Below are positions 12,475 through 24,210 of a DNA stretch of 64,000 nt, in pieces. Source of the stretch: Pycnopodia helianthoides (taxonomy: Eukaryota > Echinodermata > Asteroidea > Forcipulatida > Asteriidae); contig CM063246.1 of assembly GCA_032158295.1 (NCBI GenBank), forward strand, positions 21,776,135 through 21,840,134, in the 5' to 3' direction. A model generated the notes under the pieces. It made no database searches and was not told the origin of the DNA. It saw only the letters and a list, made by a program, of their open reading frames with translations. Within the stretch, counting starts at the first letter, position 1; each line of letters opens with the position of its first letter. Both the position numbers and the translations under genes were made by a program.

Positions 12475-13117
12475 CTTAAAGGCACGGTACACGTTTGGTA
12501 ATGACTCTGAAAATTAATGGCAATAAAAACTTACCTGGTAAGAAGTACAGCAGCCTTGGGTAGTAAAATGAATTTTGAGAAACTTTTAACTTCGAAGTAC
12601 TACGGTTATGAAAAATATATCACTTTTTATTCCCAAAAATTTGAATCTGAGCGCGTTTCTGTCAGAAACGCTTCTAAGACAGTGATGGGGAATATTCTTC
12701 CTGCGTGGAAATATGCACTCCAGTTTTTCGGTGATATCTCAAGAACTTGACCACCTTTTGAAGTGAAATTTTCACAGGTTAGTTCTTTTTTAGTATGTAC
12801 CTACAACATAGGATTAACACAATCAGGGCCCTATTTCATGGCTCTGCCTTACCACCGAAATCTGCGCTTGCGGTGACCATTCTCCGCTTACTGTTCAAGC
12901 GCCGAATTTCTGCGCTAGCTGTGTAAGCGTAGAATGCCTAGTAACGTGGAGTACGCACGCGCACAAGCCGAAATTCCCCGCTAACCCGTGAAATACGCTT
13001 GACGTAAGCGCGGAATTCCCTGCTTCCGCAAGCGCCGATTCTTTGCTTACGGTAAGCAGAGCCATGAAATTGGGCCCTGTAGGTTTCAATACCAAGCGTG
13101 TACTGTGCCTTTTAAGG
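12475..13117. mobile_element. TIR element with a second MITE inserted in it
   Basis: Left end CTTAAAGGCACGGTACACG at about 12475 and right end CGTGTACTGTGCCTTTTAAG at about 13097 are inverted. The GGGCCC-family MITE at 12826-13081 interrupts it, so the outer element is older. Confidence 0.8.
12826..13081. mobile_element. GGGCCC-family MITE nested in another element
   Basis: Left end AGGGCCCTATTTCATGGCTC and right end GAGCCATGAAATTGGGCCCT are inverted. The interior is rich in GCGCTT/AAGCGC and CTTACGG steps. No target duplication is clear. Confidence 0.85.
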
Positions 13118-13379
13118 CTATTTCGCTATTGCTAGTTCATTTTGGGAGTTGAAAAGCAAAAACCTATTAAACAGCGCATTTTCATGTATTTGGCGGGTAA
13201 GTAGAAAGTTACAATAATCATATAATAGGCCTACATGATGCAGTTGCGTGCAAATTGTGACTCCAAACTGCGATTGGTTTCATGTTCATGTAATGCCAAA
13301 AAAAAAAAAAAAAAAAAGCGACGCGAAAGCGCCCCGGCGGAAATCATTTATTTATTTACAGAAATCAGATTTTATAAAT

Positions 13380-13562
13380 CGGATGCACCTCAAACAGGGA
13401 AGCACTGAGTGTGAATAATGCGAACCATTGTTAATAAAAAATTCGAGGGAGTGACCCTTTTTGCTTACAGTAAAAACCAATGATAGAAATAGTCGATGGC
13501 CTGCAAAACACGTTTTAAACTACACTCTCTACCCGCCTTGAACTGTTTGAATTATGAGCTTG
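13380..13562 (+). repeat. 180-bp duplicated segment, copy 2
   Basis: Direct copy of 12251-12437 with small indels, about 1.1 kb downstream, on the far side of the nested MITE pair. Confidence 0.8.
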
Positions 13563-13866
13563 ATGATTATTATGCACTCGTCTAAGACGTCCCCCCCCCC
13601 GAAAACAAAATAAATATGTATGTACCCCTGGTTGCCCCCCCCCCCCCGCCCCTCCGTTTGAATTCGTGAATGTTTTGTAAGATATTCTGACGTGGGTGTA
13701 AAACAAATTGTCCACGTGTAAATAATTGGTTTTAAAAACATTTAGATTCTAAATTATCACAATCATTAAAACTTATAAAATGAACAGACACGGACATCAA
13801 TGGGGGAGGGGGCACGTGCACCCGTCCTAGTTACCCCACTGTAGTAACTACGCAAGTTATCATAGT

Positions 13867-14217
13867 TAAAGGCCCTGTACACTATTATTGGTAAGATCGA
13901 AAAACACAATGTTCACAGATTCACACATAACTTACATGATTTAAAGTAAGTAATGGTAGAAAGGGTTCCTTAAAACATTTCTGCCTAAAATGCTATCGTT
14001 TCTGAGAAACGAGTAAAACAATAGTAATTATCGCGCGCGATAATTTGAAAAAACAGAAAACACATAAGATCTCTTTTCACTATTTTCTCGTGACCTCGAT
14101 GACCAATTGAGCTCAAACTTTCACAGGTTTGTTTGTTCATGCATAATTTTTATGTTTAATCACACAAAATGTGGAAACTGATTTTGAGCTGTTACCAAAA
14201 GTGTGCAATACCTTTAC
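13867..14217 (+). mobile_element. MITE, GGCCCTGTACA family, copy 2
   Basis: Starts TTAAAGGCCCTGTACACTAT and ends in a degenerate inverted end near GTGTGCAATACCTTTACC. The body matches 6866-7230 in reverse orientation. An internal palindrome, TTATCGCGCGCGATAA, lies at about 14028-14043. Confidence 0.8.
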
Positions 14218-14269
14218 CTCTATAATATTGAGATAAAAACGAATAATTTGTGGCATATCGGTGGCAATC

Positions 14270-14466
14270 AGGGCCCAATTTCATAGAGCTGCATGAGCAG
14301 AAAATATTGCTTTACAGTTGTCTGCTAAGCAGAAAGGAGCACGATACCAGTCACAAATTGTACATGTGATATTGTGGTTTGGCTGACTACCTTTTTCTGG
14401 TATAAAGCATAATTTTGTTGTGCTTAGATGCTTTCTGCGCCTAAGCAGCTCTATGAAATTTGGCCG
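14270..14466. mobile_element. GGGCCC-family MITE
   Basis: Left end AGGGCCCAATTTCATAGAGC and right end AGCAGCTCTATGAAATTTGG are inverted. The interior retains the CAGAAA...GCTTAG blocks of the family. Confidence 0.85.
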
Positions 14467-14487
14467 TGCACTTCATCGCCTGGCAAT

Positions 14488-14650
14488 CTGTAAACCGTAG
14501 TATAACGGATTGTGAATCCGTATAACAGATTGTGAATTCCGTTGTAACGGATTGTGTATACTATCCGTAATGACGATTTGTGAGTCCGTTATAACGGATT
14601 GTGATTCCGTTATAACACAGATTGAGAATCCGTTAGAAACCGTTATAACG
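14488..14650. repeat. Short palindromic tandem repeat
   Basis: About seven variants of ATAACGGATTGTGAATCCGT follow one another. Each unit is an inverted repeat (AACGGATT against AATCCGTT) and units are about 20-27 bp apart. Confidence 0.85.
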
Positions 14651-15417
14651 GATCAGACTCAAAATTCGATGGCCCTCTTGGCGCTCATGCCATGCATGGG
14701 CTTTCGTAGAATGTCGATAAAACGACATGCCAATTAAAAAATCCCTCGCAAGTGTCTGACAAAAATAATAACAGCCATGCGTTGTCTAAGAGATTAGAAA
14801 CGTTGTCATCGTCGCCATAGCAACATGGACGAAGAGGTACATAAAATAGCCTTGAGTCAAGCCGCATCGTTGTTGCTGGTGTCTTGTACGAAAGAAGACT
14901 AGCAACAAGGTGCATGTCGTACATACATCATTTGCAACTGGGTTTAATTGAGTTGAGGGATGCAATATTTTTCGGCAATGGAAGCTAACATTAAATTTGA
15001 GATGTGACACCAAATTATTCCTCCATGCACCAAAAGAACTTGAGAAAAATGTAAAATTAAACATTATAAAAATAACGTCACCGTCGTCTTGCTCTTTGAA
15101 AAAAAATTGAGCACCAACAATAACAGGCATTTAATTATGTTTTGTTTATGTATTGGAATCTTTTGACTTGCCACAACGCGAGAATTATAATCCTTTTGAC
15201 TTTTTTGTAATCAAATGCGATAACGTCGAGTTAAGACATAAACTATTAAATAATTAAGAAACGATGGCACCATACGGAGGCAGTTTTGTGATGTGTCACA
15301 AAAAATGAAACACCATTCTCTTTATACTCTATTACTTGAAAACTAGCAATAATGGCGCCGAGACACCCATCCATTGTAATTCCTCCACTGGTCAGACGAA
15401 GGCGCAGTGGATTAACC

Positions 15418-15527
15418 AGGGCCCAATTTCATGGTATTTTGACTGATACCCTTTTCTGGTAAGCATAATTCTGTTGGGCTTATCTACTTTTTGTTCATAA
15501 AGCAGCTCCATGAAATTAGGCCCTGGT
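15418..15527. mobile_element. GGGCCC-family MITE, short internal deletion form
   Basis: Left end CAGGGCCCAATTTCATGG and right end CATGAAATTAGGCCCTG are inverted, with only about 75 bp between them. Confidence 0.85.
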
Positions 15528-15637
15528 GTAACGGCTAATAAAGACACAGCCTAGCTAGAGCTAGACCCAATAGAGCTAGAGTGCTAGACCCTTCCCTTGA
15601 AATATGTAAATTGAACATCGCGCGTACTGTCCCATAT

Positions 15638-15822
15638 ACATAGAGCTGCTTAAGCACAACAAATAGCTAAGCACAACAAAATAAACGCTTACCAGAATAA
15701 GGTTACCAGCCCAAATACCATGTCACACGAATACCATTTGTGACTGGTATCCTGTTCATTTCTGCTTAGCAGACATTTGTTAGGCAATCTTTTTTTAAGC
15801 TGCTCTATGAAATTGGGCCCAG
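15638..15822. mobile_element. GGGCCC-family MITE
   Basis: Left part TAGAGCTGCTTAAGCAC and right end GCTGCTCTATGAAATTGGGC are inverted. The interior has TTACCAGAATAAGGTTACCA and TGACTGGTATCCTGTTCAT, as in the 10.6-kb copy. Confidence 0.85.
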
Positions 15823-16705
15823 GTTGGGCCGAGCAGCTCTTGGCCTCTCCTTTGCCCCAGATGAGATAAAAAAGAAGAAGATAACCAAAACACAAATTTA
15901 CTAATTCGATACATAAAAATGTCCCCCTATATTTGCCAATTCCCTTGCGTCCGGCCCCACCCCACCTCCCGCCCCCACTATATTAAAAAAGGCAAGTTAC
16001 GCTATAGTGCGAAGCTGTAGCATTTGCATCTGGCCTACTTAAAGGTCAGCTAATTGTCACGTGGTTTATAGACCTGTCTTGGATCGTTACCTTCCCTGAT
16101 ACTAGCGATACACTTCGTTATAACATCCTTGCTCTATGGTTATAACTAATAAGATGTTGTTTATATCGTGGTTGTTTATATTGTGACAATGAAAATGATT
16201 CCAATAAGATGTACAAAGCAACAAGGTACGGTGCACTGCACCGAAATAAGACCCCCCCCCCAAAAAAAAAAACCCAATATAAACAATATATAAATGGATC
16301 CATTATAATAAAACTAAAATCATGAGGTTAACGTGGTAGTTCACATGGATTTGGGGTCAAGGTGAATAAACCGTTAAAAAAGACATTTTGTGGGATTTTT
16401 TTTTTAAACAAAACAATACAGACTGGTTTGAACACACCAATTTGAGTATTAAGGTCAGTTGCGTGCCGATACTATTTTGCATAACAACTCAAGGTCAATA
16501 CCACGGACTGACGAACCAACAACATCGCCGCAGCTCTGCTTATTTTATAGTGAACGAGTACCAAACCGACGGTAACCCGAGACGTTGCCATTGATACGAA
16601 TTCGAACACACCACTGCGCACGGATCAGTTAGTATCGCGACTGGCTGAGTAGAAGGAACAACCACTCTGAAGAGCTCTATACAGCGGCGTTCGGAGGAAT
16701 CAACG

Positions 16706-19700
16706 ATGGCGTCGAAAGTAAGGTGTGTTCTTTTATGTCTGGTGATTCTGGTGGTCGTCCAGCTTGAGTGGGCCGTGGCATTTGGTAAGAATTTCGGTCT
16801 CAGATGGGCCTTATCAAAACGTTATTCCGTTTACGGAGGATTGGTAGATGTCAAGCGATGGAATTCCGTCAATATTACTTGACTCTTTTGGTCAATGGTG
16901 CGTCAGCGAGCAACAAACAGAATGGGTTTTGTTTTTCAATAAACTGAAGCATTTCCATCCATGTATATGGTCTTCAATCCTGCCATTGCCGTTTGTTGAA
17001 GTCTACGCAGCGATTAATGACTATTGTAACTACTAATTCATTCCATAGAACATTTTTATTGACGAAAATATCATCAGCAGGGCTTGGATGTAAGTGCAAT
17101 TTTGGTTAAATCGTGTCTTAACAGGGTAAGGTGAATCAGCTTATCATTATCACAAACGATAAAAAACACCTGTCCAAAAACACATACACACACATGTTTG
17201 TTCATTTTGCGTCCTTTCACTTCTATTTTTTGGCGAGAGTTTTGATTTAAGTGTAATTTATTATTACTATACAAATGAGGGAATGCTAGGAAAGGCAGAG
17301 TTCTTTATAACGGTTCCGACACCCGACAGCCCCCCCCCCCCTTCACGACTGATTGGTTTAATTTTTCTGATCAGGAATAGTGCAACCCACCTAGATTTGC
17401 TATGAGTTATTCGCGTAGGAAGGATTCAATGGAGTTGTTCTGCGATTGTCACGCCCTTGATGCACAATATACGACAGCTGTGTGATGGCAAAATGTAAAT
17501 CATGAGTCACGTGACTGATGAGTCCATTGTTGTACAGTATGCGTTGACCTAATGGTTCATATTGGATAAAGCGAAATTATGAAATGCTTGAAATTCGTCA
17601 TTTTACCTTTCGCTGAGCAGCATACGTACCCGCTTATTTTATATTGCCCTAGTTTTAACATCTGTTTCGAAGACAATTTTTCGTTAATTAAACATAAGGC
17701 CAAGTAAAAAAAAAATTACGAGTTTCTTGTCCCCGCCCGCCTCCTTTTTGGCCGCCGCCCCCGTTTGTTTACTATTTACTATTCAGAAAAGAAAAAAAGG
17801 AGGACAGATCTAGAAGAAAAAAAAACGAAGTTCCTTGGTTTATTTTTACCTAAGAATTTGTCTAGGCTTTCTATCTCAACCGTGATAGAAAATATGTTCG
17901 CGATATAAATAATTGAGTATTTGGGCCCGGTGCTTTTTGTAGTATTATTTTATATTCCAGTCGCTAAAAAATTGGTGCACTTCAGCTTCGTATTGTGTAG
18001 CATATGGGCTGCATGTTAAGAAAATACGAAACGACTGGAAACTGCGCCTAGCTTTCTGTGCAATTGGTTCCCAGCACTTCGTTTTATGGCAAGGTAGGCA
18101 AAGTACATGTAGTTTTTAAACCACCTAACACCTCTACGACCAGGGCACCTAGCAATGACGCGAAGAACAGCTGATTTCCATTGTTTTCTGTGTCAAATTT
18201 GTTGCTTTAAATTTACTATTTCAATTTCACGACATTGCATACGCAGGCGCACATTATTTGCGATTAATTTCACGACAAGCCGACAAGGATCAAACATGGT
18301 CATGTAGGCATACGCACATAAACCAATGAAACATGGGGGTCACGGCACAATCCATGTTGGTCAACATTTGAAAAATTAGGTATGCCCCCCCCCCTTAAAA
18401 ATGTCTGTACTGCGCCTGTTAAAGTAAGATTAATATATTATGTCTGTTTGCCTTTTATTAGTGTAGGCCTATCTCGTTCGTTCTGTCTTTGAACCAAACC
18501 TAAGTTTTATAACAATACTATGCAATTTTATTTTTAAGCAAGGAGAGCTTTTCTAGGCCATTCAGACATGCTAAAACCAAACAGCTTCAGGGGGTTCCGC
18601 CCCTGAACACCCGCCAAGGGCTTCCCGCTGGACCCCACCGCGGGCCCTTTAGCGGGCCCCTGGAACCCACGCCGTAAGTGCCACGGCCCCTGATGTTACA
18701 TTAATTGTTTTTGACACGTCCTAAATACGCTTCGGTACAAAGCCGTACTTCCTAATGGGCGACATTTTTTTCTTTAACTCTTAATTTTTTTGTCCACTCC
18801 CAAATTAATTTTTTACTCATGTCCCTTAAGGGGCTCCGTAAATATATGTGTGTTAGGAAGTGGACTAAAATGATGCAAATCATTTGTTTTGTCATACATT
18901 GCATCAGTATACTCAAACAGCACAATATCTGTGAATAAATATGCCTTGGCCAGCCATATTTAGCATGGCGCCCATCTCGGACAAAATAGCAAAAAAATGA
19001 AAAATATTAAATAGTAAAGCGCTGCCTCCTCCTTTTTTGAAAAAGTCCGTACGAGAAACTCGTTACTTTTTTTTACTTGGCCTAACATTAACTTACCAAG
19101 CAGTATTTCCGGATATTTTGGTGAACTCTAGCTTTGGTACCACCAAAGAATACCATACTTCACAACACTTTGATGAATGACTGAAGTTATAATAATACCC
19201 ATGGATACTAGAGTTGACTGGGTCAAATTTGACTTTTGGTTATAAATTTACAACGGTGGGGAAAATTTGGGCACAGCAAGAAGGAAAAAAGAGCAAGAGA
19301 AAGCTTAAAAGACTCACGATCCGGTATTTAGAAATATGTATTTATGTTGTTATCTGTGTACAATTTCGGGCAAATGAACCCCTCCCCTAACGATACACTT
19401 CCATGCGCCAATGCATTCACAGTGCTATTTCTTCGATTTTGGCAGAACTTCAGATGGAAATGTCTTCCTGGAGTGAACTTATTTTAAGGCCTCTGTACTT
19501 TGTCTTTAAATCTTCAGAGAACTTCAATAATAAGTGCGGCCAAACAATCGACATCAGCACTGACGATAGCGTGCAGTTGAAATCCCAAAGCTCGCTCTAT
19601 TATGACAATGATGTGGACTGCACTGTTACCATCCAGACGTCCATCTTTAAGAAGGTTCTCGTTACCTTCTGGGCTGGTGTGGGTATTGAAACGTCGACGT

Positions 19701-21656
19701 CTTGCAGTGCCGACTACCTGGAAATCTACGATGGACCAGCCGCATTAGTGTTTAACAAGTTGACCACCATCTGTGGAACATCGCTCACACAGCCAGCCGT
19801 CGTGTCGACACTGAACTCGATTACCCTTCGATTCAAGACTGACAGCCTTATAACAGGTTCTGGGTTTTACATTGTATTGACATCCTTCTCAACAGGTATG
19901 TGTTAGTTTGCTTTTTTCATCGACAATAATTTTCAGTAAATCCATCATTCAACCTATACCTGTGATTATTTCATCCAAGTTAATAGATGGGTCACATTTT
20001 TTAGTGAAAACAACCAGGAAATGGTTTCATGTTTCACAGTATTGTTTTAGACGAAAATGTTCATTTCTCTGGAGGACTGTTACTGGTGTGAACTTTATAA
20101 TTCGATGATTTGATTCATGTTTGAAACTAACCAGTTTGGTTCGATATAACTACCAATCAAGGCATCCCACCGAAGTGTTTCACAACGCAGTTTAATCTTG
20201 CAACACTTTGTATAACGCCTGTGACGCTTTGTCTGTTTCGTGTACAGGTTACTGTGGGTCGAGTGATTTCGAATGCGACAACGGCCGGTGTATTGACATA
20301 AGTCTGAAGAACGACTTGTTCAACAACTGTGGGGACTCGAGTGATGAGAGCTATGGTAAATACTTACTGTTTTTTTTAGTACGAGCGATTCTCAATAAAG
20401 TTCGCCACTAAGAGGCCATGTTTAAATTTTGGGTTGAGCAAATTTTTACAAGGGCAATAGTTTACATAGACTGGTCCCCGGCCTACTAGTCTTACAAACC
20501 CAATGGTTTCATTGGGTATTAAACACGCGTCGAGTGCGTGCACACTTAGTATATGCGGCAAGAGGTCAACGCAACACCATGGCGCAGGAGACTGCCCGGT
20601 TTGAAAGGCCGGTATCTGGCCGTTATTCACGCGCCTCGCGAAGTGTGACGTTACTGCATGTTCGGGCTGAATTTAACCATGTATTGTCCTTCATCCATGA
20701 TTTAACTTGACCTGAATATCCGACATAACACTTCGAGGCTCGTGAGTAACGCAATACCGGCCTTCAGAACCTACTGGTTCGGATCCGGCCATCAGATGCA
20801 CATTTTGACCTTGCATAGTGTGTTACAAACAATAGTATAAAGACAGGAGACCAGTCTAATGACGCAACTTGAACGAAGTTGGCGCCAGTTGAAAAGGACA
20901 TTTTCAAATTCATTTTGAGAAAATTCAGCTTTTACAGCGCCAGAAATTAAGTGGATACGTGTGAGTAACGATGGTTTTTACACACGAAGTTTCTAAGAAA
21001 AAAAACACACGCACAACTTACACACACACAAATTTCCGTGAATATTGTGAATTTCGTTCTTAATTTAACTAATGTGACGACAGCCGCTGCTTAATACAAG
21101 AATCGAGCCGTGTGGCTGTGACACTACCGCTTTATAAATTATCATTTAGATGGAAAGAAAGTTGAACAACTAAATGGTTTTCATTCTCGATCAGAAGCAC
21201 GATATTTATGTGTATGAGTATGAACAAGAGATAATTTTGAGCAGTACATAGTTTGCAGTTTCTGGTCTCTGTTGATGAGTCTAAAAAAAATTAATTTAAC
21301 ATTTATTTGATGTTTTACTTTTCAGCCGACCTTGTTAATAACGTTATTGGGTTGGGCATAGGGATAATAGTCGCTATCATTGTCGTGCCATCGTCGGGTC
21401 AATCCTCGTGTGTGTTTGCTGCGGTTGCCTGTGTTACCACCTCTGTTGCAAGAACAACACGGCAGGGAGGAATACAAACACGACGGTTATAGTTCCCGCT
21501 GGCAATCAACGACAGCAACCAGGGGGTTACATTCAGCAGCAGCCTGGGGCGCCACCACCGGCCTATAACCAACCGCCAATGGCCATGCAGCAGCCCCAAG
21601 GACAACAGTACGGTCAACAGCACGGTCAACAGCAGCCATACACCGTTAAAACTTAG
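16706..21656 (+). CDS. CUB-LDLa single-pass membrane protein (paralogue B), frameshifted
   Basis: Four coding exons joined in phase 1: 16706-16784, 19518-19895, 20248-20355 and 21326-21656. Exon 1 is a 26-codon signal peptide, exactly the length in paralogue A. Exon 2 is a CUB domain with four Cys and an IYDG motif. Exon 3 is an LDLa module that keeps Cys 1, 2, 3 and 5 and the DSSDE acidic run but lacks Cys 4 and 6. Exon 4 begins a membrane helix ([16 protein letters not shown]). The frame breaks at about 21383-21387, and the rest lies one frame over: [20 protein letters not shown], then a Gln/Pro-rich tail with a PPAY motif (21555-21566). One missing base explains the break. The tail suggests juxtamembrane palmitoylation and WW-domain binding, which is inference. 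Assembly error and recent pseudogenisation both remain possible. Confidence 0.85.
16785..17690. other. Start of intron 1, paralogue B
   Basis: Intron sequence after the signal-peptide exon donor (TTTG|gtaaga). No further exon is visible. A poly-C run at about 17332-17341 is the only low-complexity feature noted. Confidence 0.5.
17697..19086. mobile_element. 1.4-kb TIR element with TAA target duplication (PIF/Harbinger-like)
   Basis: GGCCAAGTAAAAAAAAAATT followed by ACGAGTTTCT at the left is inverted at the right as AGAAACTCGTTACTT...ACTTGGCC. Both ends are flanked by TAA (cataa|GGCC and GGCC|taacat). A 3-bp TWA target duplication is typical of PIF/Harbinger elements. The interior has a GC-rich block at about 18590-18690 (GGGTTCCGCCCCTGAACACC) but no transposase frame, so the element is non-autonomous. 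It lies in intron 1 of paralogue B. Confidence 0.75.
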
Positions 21657-21860
21657 ACCATGGTCTAAGCATGGAGGTAGCTACCTCCATTGTCTAAGCA
21701 AGTTGGTCCCACACATTCATGTAAAGAATCAACTCTGTAGAAATAACCAACAAGAAAAGTGCCTTCTATAATTCCTCTTTATTGCGAGTAATTATTTTTC
21801 TGTTTTAAAACAACTACAAATAATTTTGAAAGGATAATTTTAACGATCTCTGACGAAAAA

Positions 21861-21866
21861 AATAAA
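21861..21866 (+). promoter_or_regulatory. Polyadenylation signal of paralogue B
   Basis: AATAAA lies 205 bp after the stop at 21654-21656, in AT-rich sequence and before the truncated retroelement. This is the usual spacing for a short 3' UTR. Confidence 0.5.
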
Positions 21867-22139
21867 TTTTAAAACAAATAAGACCGTATTTTAGACTTTA
21901 GCGCACCTGAAAAATACACCGAAAAATCTTGCAACCACTCTTGAAAAAAGTGCCAGGACGCTAAACATGTTTGTTTATATAATATTTGTAGGAATTTGTA
22001 GCAACATTTTAATTTGTCAAAGTCTGTAGCAACATATTTATACATGATTACATGAAATATAAAAAGTAAACTCATACAGGTTTTCCCGGCCGATTTCAAC
22101 AAAACGTCTTTCAATTTAGAACACCCTTGCTCATTCAAT

Positions 22140-24210
22140 TTGGTTTGAAAATGAATGCTCCGTCGCATCAGCATTCAACACGCCGGCTTGAACGCAGATG
22201 GCGGAAGTCCAAAAGTCCGGTTGATTGCCATGTCTACGAAGCCCATCTATCAGTCCTCTCTGACCTCATCACATCTGCCAAGTCGACTTACTTCAAGAAA
22301 AAGCTGTCTAACTGTAATGCCAAGGATATACATCGGACAGTACACAAACTCCTTAATAACAAAACAACTGTTTATCCTAATGCCAATTCTAAGCAAGAAC
22401 TCAGTAACCAATTTTCCAAGTTTTTTACAAACAAGATTGTTCAGATTAGAAGTGACCTTGATGGCAATCTTGAGACTAATCCCATTACCTCAGTGGTCCC
22501 TGATTGTGACCCGCCTTACGTCGCCTATGACAACCTTCTCTCAGAATTCGATAGGGTTACTGATCATGAAATTCTCAAGATAATTACCAGTTTCCCTAGC
22601 AAATGTTGTTCTCTTGATTCCATGCCAACCTGGTTATTTAAAAGTAATGTAAATGTGCTTTTGCCATATATTACCCACATTGTTAACTCTTCATTTTCTA
22701 CAGGTACCTTCCCTAATGACTTGTCTCACGCCATTGTCACTCCCATTTTAAAGAAACATAACCTGAATGAGAATGAGCTTAAAAACTACCGTCCAGTCTC
22801 TAACATTCCCTTCCTTTCCAAAGTCATAGAAAAGGTTGTCCTTCATCGCGTAAATGACCATCTTAATGTAAACTCCTTGTGTCAAACATTCCAGTCTGCG
22901 TATAAGACCAATCACAGCACTGAGACAGCTCTTTTGCGTGTCAAGAATGACATAATGCTTGCCATTGACAAAAAGGTGGCAGTGTTACTTGTCATGCTCG
23001 ATTTGTCATCAGCTTTTGACACCATAGACCATGACCTTCTTATTGCTAGACTTTCTAAAACCTTTGGTCTCCGTGCTCTTGCCCTGCAGTGGTTCAGCGA
23101 CTACCTTGGGGGTCGCCGAAGTCGTGTCTGTGTCGCCGGTTTCTTTTCTGATGAACAACCGGTCGATTTTGGCGTCCCTCAGGGCTCGGTTATTGGACCA
23201 ATGCTTTTCAATTTGTACACCAAACCTGTTTCTGACATAATAGAGAGTCATCAGTTACATTACCACATTTATGCAGACGATATTCAGCTTTACACATACT
23301 TCAATCCCTCAATTCCTGGTAACTCTGACAAGGCACTTCACAAACTCTCTACCTGCATCACGAGAATTAAACAGTGGATGGGTGTCAACAAACTCAAGCT
23401 CAACGACAATAAGACAGAGTTCTTCATCGCTGCCTCCCCTCGTGTTATAGGCTCACTCTCTAATATTACTCTTCATGTAGGAGATACAGTCATTCAGCCT
23501 TCTAGCTCAGTTAGGAACCTTGGGGTCATATTTGACTCCACCATGTCCATGTCCAAGCAGGTCACCTCCGTCTGTAGATCCCTCAACTTCCATTTACGCA
23601 ACTTAAATCGCATTCGCAAATACATTGATCAACTTACATGCCATCATGCAGTTCGATCTCTCATCCTATCCCGCATTGACTACTGTAATTCTTTGTTGTA
23701 CGGTGTCAATCAAGGGGAGATCAACAGGCTCCAGAAAGTCCAAAATCGAGCTGCTCGGCTGATTTACTCAGTTGGCCGGTTCTCTAGTGCCCGGAACTCC
23801 TGCAGCAATTACACTGGTTACCAGTCAAACATCGCATTGTTTTCAAATTACTTCTCGCTATTTTCAAGTGCCAACATGGCGTAGCTCCTCCCTACCTGAT
23901 TGACCTACTGTCATTTCATGTCCAAGGTAGGCAGGGGCTTCGGTCTTCATCTGACACTTCCCGTTTACATGTTAACATCAAATCTTGTAGTAGAGGCGAC
24001 AAGTCTTTTTCCATAGCCGGCCCTAGGGAATGGAACAAACTTCCTGTTCACATCAGAGACTCTCCTTCCATCCAGACATTCAAAAAACGTCTCAAAACCT
24101 CCCTCTTTTCTATTTTAGTTTAACTCTGTTAATGTTCTTTAGGTTCGCTGTGAAGCGCTTTGATCTTGTTAAAGGCGCTATATAAATACTCATTATTATT
24201 ATTATTATAT
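22140..24210 (+). mobile_element. CR1/Jockey-superfamily non-LTR retrotransposon, 5'-truncated and frameshifted
   Basis: The frame at 22127-23790 covers the region just before the reverse transcriptase (RRLERRWRKSKSPVD), then the polymerase core. Core motifs include LKNYRPVSNIPFLSKVIEKV, MLDLSSAFDTIDHDLL, GVPQGSVIGPMLFNLY and the active-site box YADD. At about 23790-23797 the frame shifts by one missing base. The C-terminal part then continues (LLQQLHWLPVKHRIVFKLLL, later GDKSFSIAGPREWNKLPV) to a stop at about 24121. The 3' end is GGCGCTATATAAATACTC plus (ATT)n. No endonuclease domain or ORF1 is present, so the copy is dead on arrival. The exact 5' junction is not visible. Confidence 0.93.

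Noticed and set aside
22127..23884. Host gene encoding a reverse transcriptase
   Set aside because: 5'-truncated, frameshifted and ending in a CR1-type 3' end with (ATT)n; a dead retrotransposon copy.
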